The notes beneath the pieces are model-generated. The model did no database searches and was not told the origin of the DNA. It saw only the letters and a list, made by a program, of their open reading frames with translations. From positions 19,589,771 to 19,653,770 of the forward strand of contig OX438743.1 of NCBI GenBank assembly GCA_949316235.1: a stretch of DNA of 64,000 bases, given 5' to 3'. Source of the DNA: Oegoconia quadripuncta. Lineage: Eukaryota; Arthropoda; Insecta; Lepidoptera; Autostichidae. Shown piece by piece: positions 30,866 to 41,041 of the stretch. Numbering within the stretch: position 1 is the stretch's first letter; every line of letters starts with the position of its first letter. The translations under genes were made by a program, and so were the position numbers.

Positions 30866-31285
30866 TTGGGTCTTTAGGTACCTATGAAATTGGAGTTTTT
30901 TTTCTTCGTTAATCATTTCTGCGATTTTCAAAGCTATTATCCAAATTTGGTTTTTATTTGGAATATGTAATATTAGGTATTTCAAGGTTTCACATGAAAT
31001 ATTTTTTAATTTCCGGGCTAAATCACATAACAAAAAAATTTGAACAGAGCTCTTTTCACGTGCTTCCCATAATTATTTCTTAGATTCGCTGAAACTTTTA
31101 TAAAGCGGTTACTTTTAAAAATTAACGCTGCCTATACTTAACTTAATGTTATCCGATAATACACACAAAGTTTAGCTAAATTTGGATTTGTCGTTCCCAA
31201 AAAAAAATCAAAAATGTTTGTATGGAGAAAACAGTCTTAATGAAATTCTTCATACAAAACGCCAATTTCATAGGTAAGAACCTAA
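30866..31285. mobile_element. Mariner (cecropia-like) MITE, 420 bp, copy 2
   Basis: The right end is perfect (reverse complement TTAGGTTCTTACCTATGAAA). The left end TTGGGTCTTTAGGTACCTATG carries a small insertion. TA flanks at 30864-30865 and 31286-31287. It is colinear in inverse orientation with 19854-20273; the AACTTTTATAAAGC and ATTATCGGATAACATT blocks are shared. No transposase is present. Confidence 0.82.
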
Positions 31286-31287
31286 TA

Positions 31288-31435
31288 TAAAAAGTGGCCT
31301 ATATGTTAGTCCTGGTCTTAATGTAACCAGCGAAATTTCAGCCAAATTTGTGCAGCCGTTAATGCCCGATGATGTAACAAACATACACACATATATACAA
31401 ACACACACAAACTTTCGCATTTATAATTTAGTTGG
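31288..31435 (+). mobile_element. RTE-like LINE tail, right arm of the inverted pair
   Basis: AGCCAAATTTGTGCAGCCGT, an ACACACACAAACTTTCGCA run and an end at TTTATAATTTAG match the RTE-like tail layout of 15087-15312. Confidence 0.6.
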
Positions 31436-31573
31436 GATGGGATTATCATCACGACTGTCATCATCATCTTTAGTAAAAATCTTGCTTAGTGCATATCTAC
31501 CGAATAGGTCAATCATCACCACCACCGACATCATTATCATAAGAAAAAACCACCAAGTGCGTCAATCTATGAA

Positions 31574-31765
31574 TGACGACCTGTTTGGTGTAGTGGTTAA
31601 AAACTCTGACTGCTATACCAAAAGGTCGCGGGTTCGATTCCCATTACGGGCATATGTTTGTATGATGAATACAGATATGTGTTCCCGAGATATGGATGTT
31701 TTTAATTTATATATGCATTTATTTACAAAAAGTAATGTATTTGTGTAGTTTATCAACCATCTGCC
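31574..31765 (+). mobile_element. SINE-C, 3'-truncated by a MITE
   Basis: CGACCTGTTTGGTGTAGTGG, B box GGTTCGATTCCCATT, and body through TATCAACCATCTG. The expected GTATCCACAAC is replaced by the start of the 31764-31910 element. Confidence 0.83.
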
Positions 31766-31910
31766 GTTAAATTACACAACTTCGTCGGTATCGTCATCGA
31801 TTACGTTGACCAATGAGAAACCGTCAAATTGCCGAGCGAGCGATAAGGCAACCAATCACACATAGAATGCTACCGATGACGGTAACGATAAAATTAAGTA
31901 ATAAAACCCC
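31764..31910. mobile_element. Short palindromic MITE (GGTATCGTCATCG arms), copy 1
   Basis: The left arm AACTTCGTCGGTATCGTCAT is roughly inverse to the right arm GATGACGGTAACGATAAAAT. Middle sequence AGAAACCGTCAAATTGCCGA is shared with 52753-52907. There is no coding capacity. The TSD is not clear (TTA/TAA words at both ends). Confidence 0.75.
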
Positions 31911-32394
31911 AGGTACCCATAATACAAGGCTCTAGTTGTATGTATATGCAATCATATTTATTATTATTATAATATGAATCAAAAGCAATTCCACTAATAA
32001 CACCTGTCCTACAGGAACCAGTCACCTTTCCGGGATAAAAAGTTGCCAATATATGTTTTATAATAGTAATTAGGATAGCCGTGATCTGCAGTGGGGAGGC
32101 TGTGACTCAACTATTAAAGTGTATAAGCATGATGCCTGAAGATCGTTCTTCTCCCTATCCAAAGTAGTTACTACGTGAGATAATTAACCAGCCGATTAGT
32201 TTTCAAGTCTATAGAAACATAATTGGACATAAATAACTTAGCAACCGCTTGTTAGTGTAATTATCCTTCATTTACTTACATGTCAATCCGACTTACAGAT
32301 ATAATTCTTGACAAGTTGTTAATTCTACGTTACGAATAAGGTGAAATTAAGTTATGATATTAGTTAGTTGGTTGTATGATGTAAGTAAAAAAAT

Positions 32395-32570
32395 AGAGTG
32401 AGGAAGATGTGGGTGTCATTAAAGGCGATTAAGGGACTTTGCATCAATAAACATCTACAGATTTGGACGATGGGCCACCGTCTCGTGTGCATTTCTGTAT
32501 ATTTCGTAAGGTGAATCATTTATGTTGTATCCAGTAATAAACGCTTAAATCATGAATAGGAAGAATCGCG
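32395..32570. repeat. Repeat-E, shortened copy
   Basis: ATTTCTGTATATTTCGTAAG followed by GTGAATCATTTATG and a TTAA-rich end, preceded by GTGGGTGTCATTAAAGGCG. It is diverged from the 25-kb and 28-kb copies. Confidence 0.58.
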
Positions 32571-32619
32571 TTTGTGTAATCGATCGCATAATTCAATCAA
32601 GGTTTGAGATAAAAAAAAT

Positions 32620-32880
32620 ATTTCAGACATACACACAGCGCCATCTAGTTCCACAGTAAGCAACTATAGGCTTGTGTCTGGGATACCAGATGGTTGATAT
32701 ACAACATAAATATTTTTTTTTTTGTAAATAAATACTTATTATAAATGAAAACATCCATAACCGAGTTATGTATGTAGGTACAAATGTCCGTATTCATCAC
32801 ACAAACACATGCCCCTAGCGGGATTCGAACCCGCAACCTTTTGGTATAGTGGCCAGAGTTGCTAACCACTACATCAATAG
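32620..32880 (-). mobile_element. SINE-C, nearly full length with a damaged head
   Basis: The tail side is TTTCAGACATACACACAGCG and the B box in reverse is GGGATTCGAACCCGC. The head ends GTAGTGGTTAGCAACTCTGG and loses GACGACCTGTTTG. An 11-bp insertion (TATGTATGTAG) lies in the GAGTTATGGATG region. Confidence 0.84.
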
Positions 32881-33223
32881 ATACAATATTACTTAGATAC
32901 AGATATACAAAATTAGCCATTCATATAATACTATTGTTATACGCTAATGGTACACAACGAGCTATCATAAAATATCAAATTACTTGACCGACAAAATGCA
33001 TGGAAATAACTGCTAGATTATCTGGTTATATTTTCAGTATACTCATCGAACATGTAAAACAGAACAACCTTTTAGTTTCTTGGGTTTCTCCTCAAAGAAG
33101 ACTGTAAATCCTGAACGCCTAATAGCTTCACAAAACTGACTATTTTGAAGTGTAAATTTCACCTAATAAAAAAAATCATTAGTGATTTGATATTTGACGA
33201 CGATTGACGAGAAAAGGAATCTA

Positions 33224-33570
33224 AATTTTTTGGTTGGTTGTAGGGCATTTTAAGAAGCAGATAAAAGAGAAGCTGAACGTCGTGTCGTATCTAGAGGTCA
33301 AGAGGAAAGAAAGAAGAAAGAAAAAGTATTTATTGCCAACAAATACAGAAAATTTCGTGGGTATAATATTTTGCATAATTAAATGTATTTGTGGCAAAGG
33401 GATTGGGCGTCAGCATTTGCTGCCAATATGTCGTATGGCAATTGACAGCGCTGGTTTTCATCGCAACCCCTCTCTCACTGAGGTTTTCAAAATAAATCAA
33501 CAGTCAAGCGCGTTCCCACATACACTTATGTGTGAGGAAAAAAAAACAGGAAAAAAAGAAAAAAACTGCT
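33224..33570. mobile_element. Mixed fragments: SINE-A scrap and probable LINE tail
   Basis: 33230-33256 (TTGGTTGGTTGTAGGGCATT) is a SINE-A body scrap. 33318-33560 contains AAGTATTTATTGCCA and CTCTCTCACTGAGG, resembling a minus-strand LINE 3' UTR. The family is not determined; the 113-codon frame across it is incidental. Confidence 0.4.
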
Positions 33571-33710
33571 GTTAACTACTTGCGAGTGTGATAGGAAAAG
33601 TAATAAAAAAAGATCTTAAAAATAAAAATTCATATGTGAATTAGCCACTAAGCACACTTTTTACGTCTGTGTAACTATAGTGCTAAAATACCTAATTCTA
33701 ATAATAAAAT

Positions 33711-34100
33711 CAAAATCAAAATCAATAAATGCTTTATTTTGTAGGTACACAGGGTACACTTAAAATAGTCACATTTTACATTTTTAAAGCTACTGCTTGT
33801 TCAAAAGGCAATTTTCCCCTGAGAAGAACAAGCAAGAAACTCGAGAGGTCGCTGTTTTAAAAAAAGGTTTTTATATTACAAAATTATTATTTTACATTAT
33901 AATATTTCATTATTAATTGTGAAATAGCCTGGTTATGCGTACGGGCTGGTTATGCCCATGATTGTTTATCATCTAAATAATCTGATATTTTATAATATGC
34001 TTTCTTAATAAGTTTCAGTTTTATAGTATCTTTAAATTTATTGATATATAAAAACTTCATACAATATAATTTTAAGGGCCTATTAAATTATTACCTACGT
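33711..34100 (-). pseudogene. 5'-truncated LINE: C-terminus and 3' UTR
   Basis: (AAAATC)n tail, UTR block AGAAGAACAAGCAAGAAACT, then minus-strand codons for FKDTIKLKLIKKAYYKISDY-like sequence ending near TTATCATCTAAATAATCTG. It belongs to the 37276 family but is more diverged. Confidence 0.72.
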
Positions 34101-34305
34101 ATCTTATTTTATTTTATGTTAGGAAGGCGGAGAGCAGAGAGATATGGAAAAATCTCCACCGACAAGAGCTTGGCTCTTAAATCAGATGATGAAATGATGA
34201 TTAAATCGTGTCGTATCAAGAGGTTAAATCGAGGGCGGAAAGTAGGGAGACGTGGTCATTACTCCACCGACAAAAGCATAGCTCTTAAATTGAAGAAGAA
34301 AGAGG

Positions 34306-34490
34306 CCATTTTAAATACACGCCTGGCTAGCTACCTAAGTCTGCCGTCAAACAGCAATGTTAATAGCATTGTTGAGATAAGTTGGCCAGTCCCCCAAATA
34401 AGTTTCAGGGTCAGTACGGCCTCAACTTCAATTAACATCAGGTGTGATTGAGGATGAATGCTAACCCGTTGTGAATAAGAAAAAAAACAG
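34306..34490 (+). mobile_element. SINE-A, head-truncated, several deletions
   Basis: CCTGGCTAGCTACCTAAGTC, CAGTCCCCCAAATAAG and TGCTAACCCGTTGTGAATAA with an A-rich end. About 25 bp around TGTTCCGGTTGTCAG are deleted. Confidence 0.8.
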
Positions 34491-34494
34491 CAAA

Positions 34495-34840
34495 AGTGAA
34501 ATCTTAATGTCGGACGACATATATTTGGTATATATAGGTTTATAATTAGATATGTCAACCCCTGACTTCCGACTCAGCATCGATGCAGGTCAGACTACCT
34601 GTCTGCGCGTGCGCCGGTGCTAGCAGCTTACTTTACTTTCCGTGCGCGTCCGCCGGATGCCCACCGTTACTGGTTAGGCCTAATTCGACCTATAGGGCCT
34701 TACTACTTGCGATGCGCTGGTTCCGTATAAACTGTTTACCAATTGCTGATGATTTAAGCTGTAGTATTTATTTAAAGTTATCATCACGCGTTTGGCCTAC
34801 ACTTCGAATCCCAAAAGTAATTAAATTGATAGTTATATAT
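34495..34840. other. No gene supported; GC-rich patch at 34590-34720
   Basis: The patch around TGTCTGCGCGTGCGCCGGTG has a 100-codon frame without recognisable sequence that runs into the next repeat. No splice sites persuade. Confidence 0.35.
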
Positions 34841-35690
34841 ACAGGGCGTCCCAAAGTTATGGGACATGAAGGGGAAGTACCTTAAATATCGTAGATAGTG
34901 AATTTTGCTCAAAGAAGACTTTATGTTATTTTTAAAAGTTAGTAATTCTGCATTCATAGATTTTCTAAAAATTATTTGCTTCGGCTGGGAATCGAACCGA
35001 CTCAAATGTGAAAAAAAAAACACCCTACTTTTATGATGCCAATCGAAAGAATAGCTAAAAAATAATAACTCTGCCTAAGTAACATAGTATTTTAAAAGAA
35101 AGGAACAACGTGAAATTAATCATTTTAATCAAATAAAAAACATACATGAAACTGCCGTAGTCAATTAAGTAGGTATTTTTTTGTAAATTAATTAATTAAA
35201 TGCTCAAAATGTGATCCCTCTTAAAAATACAAAGTAAATACAAGTTTTATCATTTCATCTACACGTGCACTTATAATAAGGAAAACTATGTTAGTACCTA
35301 TTTTATGAAGTGGGTACTTATTTACGAATAATCAATGCTATCTTTGGAATGATAATATCGCTACTTTTCGAACGTCGTCGGCAATAAATAACTTTCTTGA
35401 AATTTGACTCAATCATTTTATGTTGTTCCTTTCTTTTAAAATACTATGTTACTTAGGCAGAGTTATTATTTTTTAGCTATTCTTTCGATTGGCATCATAA
35501 AAGTAGGGTGTTTTTTTTTTCACATTTAAGTCGGTTCGATTCCCAGCCGAAGCAAGTAATTTTTAGAAAATCTATGAATGCAGAATTACTAACTTTTAAA
35601 AATAACATAAAGTCTTCTTTGAGCAAAATTCACTATCTACAATATTTAAGGTACTTCCCCTTCATGTCCCATAACTTTGGGACGCCCTGT
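34841..35690. mobile_element. Fold-back DNA element with ~269-bp inverted arms, 850 bp
   Basis: The left arm (34841-35109) and right arm (35422-35690) are inverse copies of equal length, differing at only a few sites by eye. The outer end is ACAGGGCGTCCCAAAGTTAT and the inner edge is AGGAACAAC. Each arm contains GGTTCGATTCCCAGCCGAAG in inverse sense, matching a tRNA-type B box. The 312-bp centre has no coding frame. Flanks are TATAT / ATAAA, so a TA duplication is possible. Mirror-image 63-codon frames in the arms are a by-product. The superfamily is unknown. Confidence 0.88.
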
Positions 35691-35707
35691 ATAAATTGAA
35701 GATACAA

Positions 35708-36125
35708 GATTTTTTTATGCACTACGGGTTAGCACTTGACCTCAATCACACCTGATGTTAAGTGAAGATGGGGCCGAAGGTGGAAGCGTACTGATCCGAA
35801 AACCCAAATATTTGGGGAACTGGCTATCTTTTCTCTGACAACCGGAACACAACAATGCTATTATCATCGCTGTTTGGCGGCAGATTTAGATAATATGCTG
35901 GTAGCTAGCCAGGAGGACATATCAAATGCCCTACCACCGACCAAACCGAGTACTAAACGTGTACCCCGCTGGGAATCGAAATCGCGACCTCCGATTCGTA
36001 AACCCAATGTTATCAAAGTTAAACTCAATGTTAGCAAAGCTACCAATACTGTTGCATGGCGACAAGTTGGCACTAAATATGTAAGCTCGCTGGGAATCAA
36101 ACCCGCGAACTCTGTTTTGTAAACT
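35708..36125 (-). mobile_element. SINE-A with a second head joined on
   Basis: The full minus-strand SINE-A (35708 to ~36012) ends with AACCCAATGTTATCAAAG rather than the normal TTTACATTGAGCC. A second B-box/head segment follows at ~36070-36125 (AAGCTCGCTGGGAATCAAAC, AACTCTGTTTTGTAAAC). The piece between (GTTAGCAAAGCTACC) is not SINE-A. Confidence 0.8.
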
Positions 36126-36635
36126 TAACTTTGTTTCCTTACGGTAAAAATACTCAATGAGACAGAACTTCGCTTCGATTTGTGTGATTTATCGATGATC
36201 GAGCTATAATGGCGAGCAATAGCGTTAGGATCACACCATTATTTCGTCGGTTTCCGGTCAATATGGCGATTATGATGCAATTGATGCGAACCTAACGGGC
36301 CATGTCCTTCCTGCGCGCTCCGGAAATGAAAATAATGTTAAACTGCCGCCATATTTGCGTGCCGGCCACGTGCCAAACGGGAACTGCGCGCGCGCAGCGA
36401 TTGACATTGAAATTAATTGATTGGCGTGAAAGTCGTAATGGTTATTGTAACGTCTCCATTTTTATACTTCGCGACACATCATTATTGTACAAACGTTCCT
36501 AAGGCCTCCTGGTAAAACTGCTCGCCTGTGAACATTATCTATGCAATTCATATTTCTGTATAACAGTTGTGCGTATAATAAAGCTATTATGTTCCACTAT
36601 CGACACGGGGCACAGACGTTCCTCCAGCAGCTCAG
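36126..36635. other. No gene supported; CpG-rich segment and a TIR scrap
   Basis: 36131-36153 (TTTCCTTACGGTAAAAATAC) is one end of the CCGGATGAG TIR family. 36230-36430 is GC/CpG-rich (GCCGGCCACGTGCC, CTGCGCGCGCGCAG) with a short frame that I cannot assign. The rest is unclassified. Confidence 0.4.
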
Positions 36636-36728
36636 TGTCACTGCAGGGATATAGACCTTCCCTCATATTGAAGGAGTATGGGGCCATAGTCCGCCACGCT
36701 GGTCAAGTGCGGGTTGGGGACTGAATGG
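36636..36728 (-). mobile_element. SINE-D 3' fragment
   Basis: GTCACTGCAGGGATATAGAC, CATAGTCCGCCACGCTGG and GTGCGGGTTGGGGAC are reverse-complement SINE-D. The (ATC)n end and the head are absent. Confidence 0.72.
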
Positions 36729-36871
36729 TACATTAAAAGAAAAATTAAACAAAGTACAATAAACATACATTTTATTCCCCAAAAACAGATATTTTATGTA
36801 TGGTGATTTTCTCATGCAATGAGAGACTGTGTCCAATAGTGTAAGGCTGATAAGGATAATGCTTAATTTTT

Positions 36872-37148
36872 ACCGACTTCAAGAAGAAGGAGGTTCGGCT
36901 GTATTTTTTTTATGTTTGTTACCTCAGAACTCAGTCATTTACAAACCGATTCGGAAAATTCTTTTTTATTTAATATGACATACTTCCAGGGTGACATCAT
37001 AATCCTATTCTGATGATGGAATCTATGAGTTATTTTTTTTTGGAGGGAATTGAGGGCAATCCTCACATATAGCGATTTTGGTATTTACACCAACGAGTCA
37101 AGAATTTACATTCAGAAAATGGAACCAGACAGAAGTCGGTTGTTTTAC
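36872..37148. mobile_element. TIR-like element with CCGACTTC ends
   Basis: It opens TTTTACCGACTTCAAGAAG and closes AGAAGTCGGTTGTTTTACC, a short inverted pair. It contains TTGTTACCTCAGAACTCAGT, a phrase common in lepidopteran repeats. A non-autonomous DNA element is likely; the superfamily is unknown. Confidence 0.6.
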
Positions 37149-37275
37149 CAATTTTGGCGCCTCAATTATCATTGTAAAAACTTAGACATTGTCCAATAAT
37201 TGCATGTAATTGTAATGAATTAAAATCATCGGACAATCGGTTCCAAAATTTATCATACAGGGCTAACTTACATAA

Positions 37276-37660
37276 TTAAAGTCAAAGTCAAAAAATATTT
37301 ATTTCGTAGGATAAAGATTATCACTTGAAAACGTCACAGTTTTTATCTTAATATTAAAATTATTGACATTATTGCTCATTCGCAAATCAGACTCCTCAGA
37401 GAAGAACGAGGAAGAAACTCAAGGGTTGCTCTTTTAAATAAGTTTGGGTTACAATTATATTATATTGTATAATTAGCCTGAATTTCGCCGAGCCGTCTAT
37501 GTCCATGCTTGCTTATCATCCAGATAGTCAGAAATTTTATAATAGCCTTTGGTAAATAATGTCAGTTTTATGATGGTTTTGAATTGATTTAAAGGTAAAT
37601 TTTGAATGTCCACTGGAACCTTATTATAAAAGCGTATACATTGCCCCTTAAATGGTTAAG
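37276..37660 (-). pseudogene. 5'-truncated LINE, best copy of the YYKISDYLDDKQAW family
   Basis: The minus strand reads IRFYNKVPVDIQNLPLNQF, KTIIKLTLFTKGYYKISDYL and DDKQAWT, then stop. The 3' UTR holds AGAAGAACGAGGAAGAAACT and a tail at AAAGTCAAAGTC. It is CR1/jockey-group by the C-terminal pattern. The frame is intact over the part present, so this is a relatively young truncated insertion. Confidence 0.8.
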
Positions 37661-37664
37661 TGAC

Positions 37665-38855
37665 TTTGTGTAAACGGCTGGCATGAACAGCAAGTTTATT
37701 TTTATATCTGGTATTAACATTATGTATATCACTATTTTTCTTAAACGATTCTATATTTTTTTCTTATATACATTAAGTTTTCGTAAATATATTGCGATGC
37801 TAATGTTAATGTATTAATTTCTTTAAGTTTATTCCTAATAATTAATAATTAATGGTAGAATGCTGGGCATTTAAACTGTACTATCAGTAGTTTTTACTTC
37901 TTACTAAGTAAATAATAACTTTCTTTACAATGAGATACTGGATGGATGTATCAGATGGATTGATGGCTCAAATGGATTGATCTGCTTATGGATCAGTTTT
38001 GTATGGAGACTCGATTTTTTTTTAATGTAAATATGTACATATATATAAATATTTTAAATATGTACCATGGGTCGTATTCCACTAACGATAACCAAGAGCC
38101 CTCTTTTGGCTTAGTAATCCCTGTGAACCTTGTAGATTACATATGACTTTATATAACTATGACCTCAATTCTGTGATTTTAGTACACAGATAATGAACTG
38201 TAAATAAATGTAAAATATCTATAGCATGCGCCTAGGCCTATTTGAGCGGCGTCCGTCGGCATAATTATTATATAGGGAATATTAAACTAGATACTTATAT
38301 GTGTGATATCATGTAAAATATAGGAGTATTTTGTTATTATTTTAACAGATGTTGTATATTTACTGTTTTATAATATATGTGTTAACTTGTATCATGGTCG
38401 ACGGTAAAATGTATTTTGTTCTATGTAATTATGTATTATTTTATGTGAACTGTATTATTATTATTTTCAAGTTCTTTTGTTTGTCAACTTATTAGCTAGT
38501 TTACTGATGTGTACGGGCCTAGGCCAAGTACACTTCACGGGGTCCATATCTTGGGGCGGGGTGGGGTCTAATGTGGTCTTTCTGTTCTGTGTGGCAATAT
38601 GTAAAAATTTCCTGACTATGCGGCATGTGTTGAGTATGACTGCTTTAGAAGAGTGGAGGTATTAGGTGATAGGGTTTAGATGTAGTAAGTGATTGTTGTA
38701 GTTGTTTGGGTATTACCGCTGTAGCTGAAAGAACTATACTAAATTAACGAATTTCGCTGTTGAGTATACTTATGTCAAATTTAATCCAATAACTGTTTAT
38801 CGTACGTGTGTCACTTGAGTCCAATTAGTACCTACATAAGGGATATATGTACGGT
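37665..38855. other. No gene; AT-rich region, in part probable LINE 3' UTR
   Basis: Stops are dense in every frame. 38230-38860 probably belongs to the element that ends at 39050 (long 3' UTR), but its 5' limit cannot be seen. The 38477-38665 frame has no recognisable content. Confidence 0.4.
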
Positions 38856-39050
38856 CCACCAGATGGCATGTCTGTGTGGTGGACTGTACATAACTGCAGG
38901 CTGTGGCTGAAAATCAGCGGCCGCTGGTTCCCAGCGACCATATGCTGAGCTACAGACCTTTTTGTCATAATTATAAGGTCATTTTATATTTTAGTTTTTA
39001 CTGTTTTCTTGGCAAATAAAGATTTTTATTATTATTATTATTATTAAATT
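38856..39050 (+). mobile_element. LINE 3' UTR ending in (ATT)n
   Basis: TGCAGGCTGTGGCTGAAAAT, TTCCCAGCGACCATATGCTG and CTTGGCAAATAAAGATTTTT, then seven or so ATT units. This 3' end is frequent in lepidopteran genomes. It landed in the minus-strand LINE coding region that continues at 39051. Confidence 0.68.
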
Positions 39051-39125
39051 TTTGGAGATGCCAAAGTAGGGATATTTCATCTTTAAGTTCTGTGTATTTA
39101 GAAATTTTTTCTGATATTGTCGACC
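39051..39125 (-). pseudogene. LINE ORF remnant, C-terminal part, left of a nested SINE-C
   Basis: The minus strand reads STISEKISKYTELKDEISLL followed by WHLQKF, continuing the ORF at 39400-39620. The KYT.LK.EI..LW motif is common in lepidopteran LINE C-terminal (aspartate/PNTHNL) domains. Confidence 0.72.
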
Positions 39126-39396
39126 TTTTGACGACCTGTTTGGTGTAGTGGTTAGCAACTCTGACCACTATACCAAAAGGTTGCGGGTTCGAATCCCGGT
39201 AGGGGCATATCTTTGTGTGATGAATACTGACACGAGTTATGGATGTTTTCATTTATAATAAGTATTTATTTACAAAAAAAATGTATTTATGTATGATTTA
39301 TTTATCAACCATCTGGTATCCACAACACAAGCCTATAGTTGCTTACTGTGGAACTAGATGGCGCTGTGTGTATGTCTAAGGATATTTATTTAATTA
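39126..39396 (+). mobile_element. SINE-C, full length, nested in a LINE ORF
   Basis: GACGACCTGTTTGGTGTAGT, B box GGTTCGAATCCCGGTAGGGG, complete body, GCTTACTGTGGAACTAGATG and GGCGCTGTGTGTATGTCTAA, with a TTTA-rich tail. It separates two parts of one LINE reading frame. Confidence 0.89.
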
Positions 39397-39399
39397 ATT

Positions 39400-39625
39400 A
39401 ATTTATTTATTGTGGCTTGCAGGTTGTGTGTATTCGGGACTACTATATCTATCAGGTATCCAGTTCTGTTGTTTTTGTTTATTAATGTGATTTCAGGACT
39501 ATTGTAGTATATTGTACGATTGGTAAGAATTAATAGCACGATCATAGTATAGTTTAGTTGTAGAATTTTCCAGGACAACTGCAGCATTATGTTTGTAATA
39601 AGGTTGTATGGCATCTATAAACTTC
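39400..39625 (-). pseudogene. LINE ORF remnant (YLIDIVVPNTHNL domain), right of the nested SINE-C
   Basis: The minus strand reads RTIYYNSPEITLINKNNRTG, YLIDIVVPNTHNLQATINKL and IN, the segment just before 39051-39125. The YLID(I/V)..P.(T/D)(H/Y)N. motif is a familiar LINE ORF C-terminal domain with a PD-(D/E)-like look. Upstream codons continue to ~39720 with decay. Confidence 0.75.
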
Positions 39626-39739
39626 AGTTGGTGGGCGAGTTTTTGATGAATCACATTAGCCATTTGATTGTGTCTATGCTATGCTTGTAATCAGTCTGGG
39701 CTATTGCTTTGCATGCGCTGGTGATATCTTGTATTATTA

Positions 39740-39985
39740 TTATTATTAACCCATATTGTCCCACAGCTGGGCAAACGCCTCCTCTCTCTCCACGCCTCTC
39801 TGTCCCGAACTTGTTGTGTTGAGGAAATTATCTAGCTTCGTCCCGCCATCTCCTTTTCGGTCTGCGGACAAGGAGGCTCTAGGCGGTGGTGATTTTGGCC
39901 TTAAAGTATTCTGGCATGCGGCCATGGCCAGCGCATTACGTCAGCAACTTGTTACTGCTGCATACTACTGTAATGTAACATGTAA
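39740..39985 (-). mobile_element. LINE fragment starting after an (ATT)n tract
   Basis: CCATATTGTCCCACAGCTGG, AACGCCTCCTCTCTCTCCAC and CGCCATCTCCTTTTCGGTCT match the common lepidopteran endonuclease-RT LINE 3' region in reverse complement. The remaining frame is decayed. Confidence 0.58.
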
Positions 39986-39989
39986 TAAA

Positions 39990-40257
39990 TAATAATAATA
40001 AATATCGTTAGACATACACACAGCGCCATCTAGTTCCCCAGTAAGCAACTATAGACTTGTGGATACTAGATGGTTGATATATTACATAAATACATTTTTT
40101 TTGTTGTAAATAAATACTTATTATAAATGAAAACATCCATAACTCGGGTACACATGTCCGTATTCATCACACAAACATATGCCCCTAGCGGGATTCGAAC
40201 CCGCAACCTTTTGGTATAGTGGTCAGAGTTGCTAACCACTACACCAAATAGGTCGTG
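39990..40257 (-). mobile_element. SINE-C, full length
   Basis: ATCGTTAGACATACACACAG at the tail side, B box in reverse GGGATTCGAACCCGC, and head CACGACCTATTTGGTGTAGT. A ~12-bp deletion lies near ACTTGTGGATACTAGATGG. Confidence 0.88.
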
Positions 40258-40469
40258 AATTGACTCTTTAGTAGCCACATTTAGCGTAGTAATCATGATG
40301 TTAGTATAATTTTAGTAGTTTTAGTAAACATGCTCAAATTCGTATCTCACGATTTTCATGTGTGCGTAGATACTATGTGAATATTCGCTCATTATGTAGT
40401 TTCGGCACCAACTCGTGGCTGTCGTAAAAGTCGAGTAAGCTTTCCGCCAAAAATCATTTATAAATCAAT

Positions 40470-40708
40470 TAAACCGATTGGTGTAGTGGATAGTGACCCT
40501 GTCAGCGAAACCAACGGTTGCGGGTTCGAATGCCGCGACGGGTAAATGTTTCTGTGATGAATACGAACATTGATTCCCGAGTCATGGATGTTTATATAAA
40601 TATATATGTATGTTTATCCGTTATCTAGTATCCATAGTACAAGCTTTGCTTAGTTTGGGACTAGATGATTGGTGTAAGTGTCCCAAATAAAAAATAAATA
40701 AAAAAAAA
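40470..40708 (+). mobile_element. SINE-B, full length
   Basis: AACCGATTGGTGTAGTGGAT, B box GGTTCGAATGCCGC (one change), GACTAGATGATTGGTGTAAG and an A/T tail. It is the closest of the set to the consensus body. Confidence 0.88.
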
Positions 40709-40799
40709 ACATTTATTTGCGAGAATACATCAATACATAGGGATCTTAGAAGTATTGTTGTATTCAACCTGGAATTGTATTCTATAAATTTGTATGTTT

Positions 40800-40950
40800 T
40801 AATGGCGATTGGTCCAATCCCCTGTCACGTGTACATTTCTGTATATTTCGTAAGATGAATCGTGGATGTTGTTTCAAGTATTAAATAACTTCTTAATGTT
40901 TGAGAAATCTGTGACCACGACATTTGAGATAATGGTCGTGATTATGCATG
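40800..40950. repeat. Repeat-E, shortened copy
   Basis: GTACATTTCTGTATATTTCG, AAGATGAATCGTGGATG and CTTCTTAATGTTTGAG match the second half of Repeat-E. Confidence 0.6.
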
Positions 40951-41041
40951 TATTAACTAGTATCAATATAATACAGCGATATTAAAAATTGAACTAAAGC
41001 AAGTTTAATAATGTGTGTATGTCTAAGGATATATATTATTT

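Noticed and set aside
34784..35699. Two nearly identical 63-79 codon ORFs (MFFFSHLSRFDSQPKQ...)
   Set aside because: They are mirror images produced by the inverted arms of the fold-back element, and each reads through a B-box and poly-A run.
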